A DNA stretch of 10,821 bases, from positions 1 through 10,821 of the forward strand of contig DASPKS010000172.1 in the NCBI GenBank assembly GCA_035628035.1, read 5' to 3'. Within the stretch, counting starts at the first letter, position 1; the number at the start of each line of letters is the position of its first letter. Positions 6,173 through 10,821 of the stretch are shown piece after piece. The stretch comes from DASPKS01 sp035628035. Lineage in GTDB: Bacteria; Bacteroidota; Rhodothermia; Rhodothermales; Rubricoccaceae. The translations under genes and the position numbers were made by a program. The notes beneath the pieces were generated by a model that saw only the letters and a list, made by a program, of their open reading frames with translations, made no database searches and was not told where the DNA came from.

Positions 6173-7372
6173 TCAAGCCGTCAGCGCGGGCTCGGAGAGG
6201 GGCGCAAAGAGCCGCTCGCGCGGGCGACCCCGCATGGCGTCGTGGAGCGCGTGCGCGAGGACGGTCAGCAGCAGCGTGGTGTGGACGTTCCGCTCGATGA
6301 GCCCGGCGGCCTCCTCGACGAGCGTGGCCATCGCGTCGAGCCGGGCCTGCGGGAGGCGCGCGACGAACGCCTGCACGGCCTCGGCCTGGTCCACGTTCAC
6401 GAGGGCGTCGGTCTGACCCGTGGTGCGGTAGAGCACGAGGTCGCGCACCCACCCGAGCATCAGCGAAAAGAGCCCCTTGATCGGCTCCCGCCCGAGCTTC
6501 GCGACCTCCTCGACGAGCGGCATCAGCTTGGTCACGTCGAGGGCATAGGCGCGGCGAACGAACTCCAGCGCGAGCTGGCGGTGGTGCGCGAGGTCCTCGC
6601 TGGAGAGGAGCGCGAGCGCGCGGGTGTACGAGCCGTCGGCCATCCGCGCGACGAACGCGGCCCGCCCGGCCTCCACCCCCTCGCGCTCGGCCAGCGCCGC
6701 CTCAAGGACCTCAGGCGGGAGGGGGTCGAAGCGGAGGCGCTGGCACCGCGAGAGGATCGTCGGGAGCATCTGGTCCACCCGCTCCGCCGTGAGGATCAGC
6801 ACGGCGTGGGCGGAGGGCTCTTCAAGGAGCTTGAGGAACGCGTTGGCCGCCTCCATCCGCATCGCGTCGGCATCGGCGACGACCGCCACGGCGCGGGGCC
6901 CTTCGACGGGCACGAACCCGAGCGCGCGGCGGACCTGCTCGTGGAGCGGGCGGATGCGGTGCTCGACCTGCTTGTTCGAGGGGGCGTCGCCGTCGAGCTT
7001 GGCGAGGCGGCGGTAGTCGACCGGCGCGTAGGGGTTGGCCGCGAGCCGGCGGAGACGTTCGGGGTAATCCTCCGGGAGCGGGTCGGAGGCGTCGGACGAC
7101 TGCTTCGGGTACGGAAGGAGGACGTGGAGGTCGGGGTGGAGGAGGCGGGCGGCCTTCGTGCAGGGGAGGCAGCGCCCGCAGGCATCGCCGGCCGGGGCGC
7201 CGCGCCCCCGGCGCTCACAGAGGAGGGCCTGCGCGAACGCGAGCGCGGCGGCCTTCTTCCCGACGCCCTCCGGCCCGTGGAAGAGGTACGCGTGGGCCAC
7301 GCGGTCGCCTTCGAGGGCACGCGCGAGGGCGTCGGTGACGCGCTCCTGACCGATGACGGTAGCCCAGGGCAC
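6173..7372 (-). CDS. holB: DNA polymerase III, delta prime subunit
   Basis: This clamp-loader subunit helps load the beta sliding clamp at the replication fork. Starting at GTG 7372 it has 399 residues. VIGQERV (6-12) opens the AAA+ module. Walker A is GPEGVGKK (33-40). The four-cysteine zinc module is Cys52, Cys65, Cys68 and Cys71. The Walker B region is VAVVADADAM (162-171), with a degenerate acidic pattern, and FLKLLEEP (179-186) follows. ILSRCQRLRF (206-215) carries the SRC motif of delta prime and gamma/tau proteins. The helical C-terminal half fits the collar domain. It is longer than E. coli HolB (334), partly through a segment around 85-140. The frame opens upstream to a TTG at 7426, but a -7-like element lies inside that extension, so the GTG just before PWATVIGQ is preferred. 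A DnaX identity is unlikely because the protein is short and has no tau-like tail. Confidence 0.93.
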   Translation of the reverse strand: MPWATVIGQERVTDALARALEGDRVAHAYLFHGPEGVGKKAAALAFAQALLCERRGRGAPAGDACGRCLPCTKAARLLHPDLHVLLPYPKQSSDASDPLPEDYPERLRRLAANPYAPVDYRRLAKLDGDAPSNKQVEHRIRPLHEQVRRALGFVPVEGPRAVAVVADADAMRMEAANAFLKLLEEPSAHAVLILTAERVDQMLPTILSRCQRLRFDPLPPEVLEAALAEREGVEAGRAAFVARMADGSYTRALALLSSEDLAHHRQLALEFVRRAYALDVTKLMPLVEEVAKLGREPIKGLFSLMLGWVRDLVLYRTTGQTDALVNVDQAEAVQAFVARLPQARLDAMATLVEEAAGLIERNVHTTLLLTVLAHALHDAMRGRPRERLFAPLSEPALTA

Positions 7373-7398
7373 GGAGTGGGGACACGAGGGAAGAACCA

Positions 7399-7409
7399 CG
7401 CCAAAGGTA
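7399..7409 (-). promoter_or_regulatory. Candidate -7 element of the holB promoter
   Basis: The minus strand reads TACCTTTGGCG. TACCTTTG (7402-7409) is an exact match to the Bacteroidota consensus TAnnTTTG, with the GGCG extension seen at three other sites. The predicted transcript start is near 7396, about 24 nt before the GTG at 7372. This supports that start over the TTG at 7426. Confidence 0.5.
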
Positions 7410-7422
7410 CCGCACTCCTCAC

Positions 7423-7437
7423 GCAAGCTTGGCTTGC
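7423..7437 (+). repeat. Short inverted repeat between the holB and tRNA promoters
   Basis: GCAAGC (7423-7428) and GCTTGC (7432-7437) form a perfect 6-3-6 inverted repeat. Its right arm contains the CTTG (7433-7436) proposed as the -33 element of the tRNA promoter. It may be a regulatory site or coincidence. Confidence 0.3.
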
Positions 7438-7465
7438 CGGGCGGCGCCGCGGCGTGGTATTCTCG
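7433..7465 (+). promoter_or_regulatory. Candidate promoter of the tRNA gene
   Basis: CTTG (7433-7436), a 21-bp spacer, then TATTCTCG (7458-7465), a degenerate TAnnTTTG. The predicted transcript start is about 7471, only a couple of bases before the mature tRNA at 7473. The spacing is identical to that at 1035-1068 and 3738-3773. Confidence 0.45.
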
Positions 7466-7472
7466 TCCGCCC

Positions 7473-7546
7473 GGCGCGGTAGCTCAGCTGGTTAGAGCGT
7501 GGGATTCATAACCCCAAGGTCGGGAGTTCAAGTCTCCCCCGCGCCA
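7473..7546 (+). tRNA. tRNA-Met (anticodon CAT), elongator type; tRNA-Ile2 not excluded
   Basis: A full 74-nt cloverleaf folds by eye. The acceptor stem is GGCGCGG (7473-7479) with CCGCGCC (7539-7545). The D stem is GCTC/GAGC. The anticodon arm is TGGGA (7500-7504), loop TTCATAA (7505-7511) and CCCCA (7512-7516). The variable loop is AGGTC, and the T arm is GGGAG, TTCAAGT, CTCCC. The discriminator is A7546. CCA is not encoded; CCG follows. The anticodon CAT is at 7507-7509. The first pair is a normal G-C, so this is not an initiator tRNA, which has an unpaired position 1-72. Elongator Met is preferred because the TTCATAA arm resembles Bacteroidota elongator tRNAs. A lysidine-modified tRNA-Ile2 would have the same anticodon. 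Pair 31-39 is A-C, a mismatch at the base of the anticodon loop. Confidence 0.92.
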
Positions 7547-7549
7547 CCG

Positions 7550-7579
7550 TCGCGCCCGCCACCCGGGCGCGATTTTTTT
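7550..7579 (+). terminator. Intrinsic terminator of the tRNA gene
   Basis: A 9-bp GC-rich stem, TCGCGCCCG (7550-7558) with CGGGCGCGA (7564-7572), closes a 5-nt loop and is followed by seven T (7573-7579). It starts 4 bp after the tRNA and ends 22 bp before the glycosyltransferase start codon. Confidence 0.92.
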
Positions 7580-7601
7580 GGCCCCTCTGCCCGCCCGCGG
7601 C

Positions 7602-8801
7602 ATGCGGATCCTCTCCAACGACTTCGGCGGCTACCCGTACCCGGTCCAGCTCGCGCGGGCGCTCGCGCGGCGCGGCCACACCGTCCTCCACACGTACTGC
7701 GCCTCCCTCCAGACGACCCCGCAGGGCACGCTGGCGCCGCTGCCCGACGACCCGTCCTCGGTCGAGGTGAAAGCGTTGCGGCTGCGCGAGCCGCTGGAGA
7801 AGTACGCGTTCGTCAAGCGGTGGCGGCAGGAGCGGGAGTACGGGCGGCTCGTCGCTGCTGAGGTCGCGCGCTTCCGCCCCGACGTGGTGCTCTCGGCCAA
7901 CACGCCCCTCGATGCCCAGCAGATGCTGGCGAAGGCGACGCGTGCGCACGGCGCCCGGTTCGTGTTCTGGCTCCAAGATGTGATCGGCATCGCCGCCGAG
8001 CGCATCCTCAAGAAGAAGCTCCCCGGGGTCGGCGCACTCGTCGGGAAGCACTACGTGCGGCTGGAGGCGTCGCAGCTCCGGCGGAGCGACGCCGTCGTCC
8101 CCATCACCGACGACTTCCGCGCGATCCTCCGCGACTGGGGCGTGGACGAGGCACGCGTGACGACGGTCGAGAACTGGGCGCCGCTCGAAGAGCTCCCGCT
8201 CGCCCCGCCCGACAACGCGTGGGCCCGTACGCACGGGCTCGACCGCGCGTTCGTGTTCCTCTACGCGGGGACACTCGCGCTCAAGCATAACCCCGACCTC
8301 CTCCTCCAGCTCGCCCTCCGCGTGCGCGACCGCGGCGCGCGCGTCGTCGTGCTCTCGCAGGGGCCGGGCGCCGACTGGCTCCGCGAGCAGAAGGCGGCCC
8401 ACGGCCTCGACACCCTCGACGTGCTCGGGTTCAAGCCCTTCGCCGAGATGCCCGACGCCTTCGCCGCGGCCGACGTGCTCGTGGCCGTGCTCGAGCCCGA
8501 CGCCGGGGTGTTCTCGGTGCCGAGCAAGGTGCTGGCATACTTCTGCGGCGGACGCCCCATCCTCCTCGCCGTGCCGCCGGAGAACCTCGCCGCACGCCTC
8601 GTGGCCCAGCGGGAGGCCGGCTTCGTCGTCCCGCCCGACGACACCGCTGGCTTCCTCGCCGCCGCCGACCGCCTCCTCGACGAGGCCGCGCTCCGCGAGG
8701 CGATGGGCCGCAACGCCCGCACCTACGCCGAGGAGGCGTTCGACATCGAGCGCATCACGGACCGGTTCGAAGCAATCTTGCAGGAAGCCGCTTCGTTGTG
8801 A
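7602..8801 (+). CDS. GT-B glycosyltransferase, family 4-like (WbuB/WcaI type)
   Basis: From the ATG at 7602 this is a 399-residue soluble, possibly membrane-associated enzyme expected to transfer a sugar from a nucleotide donor during surface polysaccharide or glycolipid assembly. The N-terminal acceptor domain (about 1-195) opens MRILSNDFGGY, with LARALARRGHTV (17-28) and FVFWLQDVIG (120-129), the last resembling the WbuB group. The C-terminal donor-binding domain has FLYAGTLALKHNPDLLL (219-235), GPGADWL, VLGFKPFAEMPDAFAAADVLV (274-294) and GVFSVPSKVLAYFCGGRPIL (302-321). The second Glu of the common EX7E motif is not conserved: VPSK follows Glu298 instead, as in WbuB-like enzymes. Donor and acceptor are unknown. 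The open frame extends to a TTG at 7578, but that lies in the tRNA terminator. No promoter motif fits between terminator and ATG. The secreted-protein gene follows 55 bp later. Confidence 0.93.
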   Translation: MRILSNDFGGYPYPVQLARALARRGHTVLHTYCASLQTTPQGTLAPLPDDPSSVEVKALRLREPLEKYAFVKRWRQEREYGRLVAAEVARFRPDVVLSANTPLDAQQMLAKATRAHGARFVFWLQDVIGIAAERILKKKLPGVGALVGKHYVRLEASQLRRSDAVVPITDDFRAILRDWGVDEARVTTVENWAPLEELPLAPPDNAWARTHGLDRAFVFLYAGTLALKHNPDLLLQLALRVRDRGARVVVLSQGPGADWLREQKAAHGLDTLDVLGFKPFAEMPDAFAAADVLVAVLEPDAGVFSVPSKVLAYFCGGRPILLAVPPENLAARLVAQREAGFVVPPDDTAGFLAAADRLLDEAALREAMGRNARTYAEEAFDIERITDRFEAILQEAASL

Positions 8802-8856
8802 CCTCCGTGCCGCTCCCGGCGGCCCTTGAGCATCCCTCGCATCTTCTTCATTCTCT

Positions 8857-9435
8857 ATGCGTTTCGCTTCGCTGCTCTTGCTCACCCTTCTTCTCCTTCC
8901 GGCCGTTGCCAGCGGCCAGACCTCCAACGACCGCCTCATCGCGCAGGCCCTCGAAGACCTCGGCGTCTCGCCCGACGGGCGCGTGATCGAGGCGGCCGTC
9001 GAGGAGGCGTTCTCCCAGCTCTACCCGCGCGAACGGTACGGCTCGTTCCGGATGAACCGGACGCAGGCCCGCGCCATCGCGTACATCGCCGTCCTCATCG
9101 CGGCCGACGGCGGCCGGCGCGGGCCCTCGCCGGTGCCGATCCCGACACCGGGCCCCTACGGGTGCGAGGAGGCCGTCGAGCGCACCTATGACCTCGTCGC
9201 GGAGATCCCGGCCGACCCGCCCGGCTTCGGCATCTTCCTCACCGATGACGAGAAGGCCGCCATCCGGCGGATGGCGCCCGACATCCGCCGCGCCGCCGCT
9301 TCGTGCGGCTGCACCGGCCTCGCCGACGCCGCGCTCGACCTGGAGCGGCTCGCGCGCAACGACGGGCTCGTGAACCGCTCCGACGCGATGCCGCTGCTGG
9401 AGCGCCTCCGCACGCAGGCCGTCGCCTGCCGCTAA
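8857..9435 (+). CDS. Secreted protein of unknown function with four cysteines
   Basis: This 192-residue protein matches no family I recognise. It has a clear signal peptide: Arg2, a Leu-rich core (6-14) and PAVASG before Gln21, a likely signal peptidase I site. The mature part is mostly predicted helix. Residues 22-84 include VEEAFSQLYPRERYGSFRMNRTQARAIAYIAVLI in two helices. A Pro-rich linker follows (90-100, SPVPIPTPGP). A second helical region (103-191) contains all four cysteines: Cys103, Cys150, Cys152 and Cys191. Even number and export suggest disulfides; the CGC pair could alternatively bind a metal or haem, but no CXXCH is present. It lies 55 bp after the glycosyltransferase with no promoter motif seen, so co-transcription is plausible. 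Its TAA (9433-9435) overlaps the alaS TAG on the other strand. The ATG at 8857 has no Shine-Dalgarno. Codon use is like its neighbours. Confidence 0.82.
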   Translation: MRFASLLLLTLLLLPAVASGQTSNDRLIAQALEDLGVSPDGRVIEAAVEEAFSQLYPRERYGSFRMNRTQARAIAYIAVLIAADGGRRGPSPVPIPTPGPYGCEEAVERTYDLVAEIPADPPGFGIFLTDDEKAAIRRMAPDIRRAAASCGCTGLADAALDLERLARNDGLVNRSDAMPLLERLRTQAVACR

Positions 9436-10821
9436 CCGCGCAGCGCGCGGAGCTCGTCGGGCGCGGCCGCCAGCGCGTCGGCGAGCTTCGCGGGCTCGCG
9501 GCCCCCGGCCGTGGCGAGGTGGGGGCGCCCGCCGCCGCCCCCGCCCACGCGCTTCGCCAGCGCGCCGACGAGCTTGCCCGCCTGCACGCCGGCCTTCACG
9601 AGGTCGTCGGTGACGGCGGCGGCGAGGTAGGCCTTGCCCGCCTCCGCGTCGGCGCTGCCCAGGACGGCGACTGCGTTCTCACCGAGCCGCTCGCGGGCCT
9701 GCTCGGCGAGGTCGCGGAGCGCGTCCATGTCGGCGCCGGGGACCTCGCCCGTGACGAGGCGCACGCCGTCCACGTCCTGCGTGTTTTCCAGGAGCGCGCC
9801 GAGGCCGGCAGCGGCCTGCTGTGACCGGAGTTCGGCGAGTTCTTTCTCCAAGGCCCTCTTCTCTTCGAGCACCTGCGCGACGGCGTCGGCGACGGGGAGC
9901 TGCGTCTTGAACAGGCCGCGTACAGCCTCCAGCGCCTCCCGCTCGGCCTCGATCACCTCGATGGCCGCCTCGCCCGCGACGGCCTCGACGCGGCGGATCC
10001 CGCTCGCCACCGAGCCCTCGCTCACGAGCCGAAACAGCCCGATCTCGCCCGTGGAGGCGGCGTGCGTGCCGCCGCACAGCTCCACCGACGAGAACTGTAC
10101 CTCCGGGTCCTCGAAGGTGATGACCCGAACAACGTCGCCATACTTCTCGCCGAAGAGGGCCATCGCGCCGCGCGCCTTCGCCTCCTCGATGGGGACCGCC
10201 CGCTCCTCGCCCTTCGGGACGTTGCGGAGGACGAGTTCGTTGACGCGCCGCTCGATCCGCCGCTGCTGCTCGGGGTCCACACGCTCGTAGTGCGCGAAGT
10301 CGAACCGGAGTCGGTCGGGCGCGACGAGCGAGCCGCGCTGCTGGACGTGTGTGCCGAGGACCTCGCGGAGCGCCGCGTGGAGGAGGTGCGTGGCCGAGTG
10401 GTGGCGCACGATGCGCGCCCGGCGGCTGGCGTCCACCTCGGCCGTGGCGGGCACGTCGCGCTCCGTGGGCAGCTTATCCACGACGTGGATGATGGTGCCC
10501 TCGGCGTCCTTGACGGTGTCGAGGACGGTGATCGTCTCGCCGCGTACAGTGAGGGTGCCGGTGTCGCCCACCTGCCCGCCCGACTCCGCGTAGAACGGCG
10601 TCTTGTCGAGGACCAGCTCGTGCCGCGCGTTTCCCCCTTCACCGATGGTCCGCGTGCGGAGGATGCGCGCGTCCTCGACGGAGAGCGTGTCGTAGCCGAC
10701 GAACGTGATTTCCTCGGGCGTGTCCGAGGTGGCGTCCCACGTGTCCACCTGCGAGTGGTCCGCGCCGAACGTCCCCGCCGCGCGGGCGCGCTCCCGCTGC
10801 TCCGTCATCAGTTCCTCGAAT
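9432..10821 (-). CDS. alaS: Alanyl-tRNA synthetase, C-terminal half (5' part outside window)
   Basis: This enzyme charges tRNA-Ala and clears mischarged Ser and Gly. The frame runs through the right edge: codons before the ATG at 10808 read FEEL, continuing into MTEQRERARA, a conserved internal segment, so 10808 is not the start. About 462 residues are visible. Numbered from 10808, the end of the beta-barrel is TPFYAESGGQVGDTG (70-84). The editing domain has HxxxH at His137/His141 and CxxxH at Cys245/His249 in CGGTHAASTGEIG, all four zinc-site residues intact. A coiled-coil linker follows (about 283-335, rich in Glu, Ala and Leu). The C-Ala domain carries GGGGGGRPHLATAGG (422-436), where many family members have a Lys at the third position. 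By alignment to memory of E. coli AlaS, about 420 N-terminal residues, including the aminoacylation core, are missing from the window. The 3' end overlaps the convergent secreted-protein gene by 3 bp. Confidence 0.97.
   Translation of the reverse strand, partial: FEELMTEQRERARAAGTFGADHSQVDTWDATSDTPEEITFVGYDTLSVEDARILRTRTIGEGGNARHELVLDKTPFYAESGGQVGDTGTLTVRGETITVLDTVKDAEGTIIHVVDKLPTERDVPATAEVDASRRARIVRHHSATHLLHAALREVLGTHVQQRGSLVAPDRLRFDFAHYERVDPEQQRRIERRVNELVLRNVPKGEERAVPIEEAKARGAMALFGEKYGDVVRVITFEDPEVQFSSVELCGGTHAASTGEIGLFRLVSEGSVASGIRRVEAVAGEAAIEVIEAEREALEAVRGLFKTQLPVADAVAQVLEEKRALEKELAELRSQQAAAGLGALLENTQDVDGVRLVTGEVPGADMDALRDLAEQARERLGENAVAVLGSADAEAGKAYLAAAVTDDLVKAGVQAGKLVGALAKRVGGGGGGRPHLATAGGREPAKLADALAAAPDELRALRG

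Noticed and set aside
6242..7495. 417-codon plus-strand open frame opposite holB
   Set aside because: Mirror frame of holB with low-complexity Arg/Glu/Gly/Val content; it also runs into the tRNA gene.
7473..8801. tRNA-adjacent glycosyltransferase as the edge of an integrated island
   Set aside because: No integrase, no second copy of the tRNA 3' end in the window, and flanking genes are core (holB, alaS) with similar composition.
7506..8939. 477-codon minus-strand open frame opposite the glycosyltransferase
   Set aside because: Antisense shadow, longer than the real gene only because stop codons are rare at this GC content; it also covers most of the tRNA and its terminator.
1..10821. CRISPR array, insertion sequence, prophage or toxin-antitoxin system
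   Set aside because: I saw no tandem direct repeats with spacers, no transposase or integrase motifs, no terminal inverted repeats, and no toxin-antitoxin-sized gene pairs.

Overview
The window is chromosomal, very GC-rich (roughly 70% by eye) and densely packed with mostly housekeeping genes on both strands. Three things point to the Bacteroidota side of the tree, most likely a high-GC Rhodothermota lineage such as Rubricoccaceae or Salinibacter-like bacteria. No start codon has a recognisable Shine-Dalgarno sequence. The promoter-like elements have the form TAnnTTYG, sometimes with CTTG 21 bp upstream, which is the Bacteroidota -33/-7 layout and not the -35/-10 one. Short lipoprotein-type leaders are also present. 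The taxonomy is inference; no marker gene was searched.

Layout from left to right. The 3' part of purF (+, purine synthesis) converges with a minus-strand cluster. In transcription order that cluster is ggt (lipoprotein-type gamma-glutamyltranspeptidase), a HAD-family phosphatase, and a small lipoprotein-like protein with a carboxypeptidase-regulatory-like fold. A 509-bp gap (3625-4133) follows. It holds the ggt promoter and a self-contained plus-strand unit: promoter, 25-codon single-membrane-helix microprotein, and a strong intrinsic terminator. The remaining 129 bp (4005-4133) show nothing convincing.

Next is a divergent pair: a DUF3095 protein (-, related to class III nucleotide cyclases) and a class I SAM methyltransferase (+). 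They share a short promoter region with a 12-bp palindrome lying over both expected -33 positions. The methyltransferase converges on holB (-, DNA polymerase III delta prime). holB is divergent from a CAU-anticodon tRNA (+), which has its own terminator only 22 bp upstream of a GT-B glycosyltransferase (+). A small secreted protein of unknown function with four cysteines (+) follows. Its stop codon overlaps that of the convergent alaS (-), of which only the C-terminal half is in the window.

The genes do not form one pathway. They cover purine synthesis, glutathione and gamma-glutamyl peptide turnover, replication, translation (tRNA and alaS) and glycan assembly. I saw no mobile element, CRISPR array, prophage gene or obvious multi-gene defence system. 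The least explained parts are the microprotein unit, the DUF3095/methyltransferase pair with its palindrome, and the secreted four-cysteine protein.
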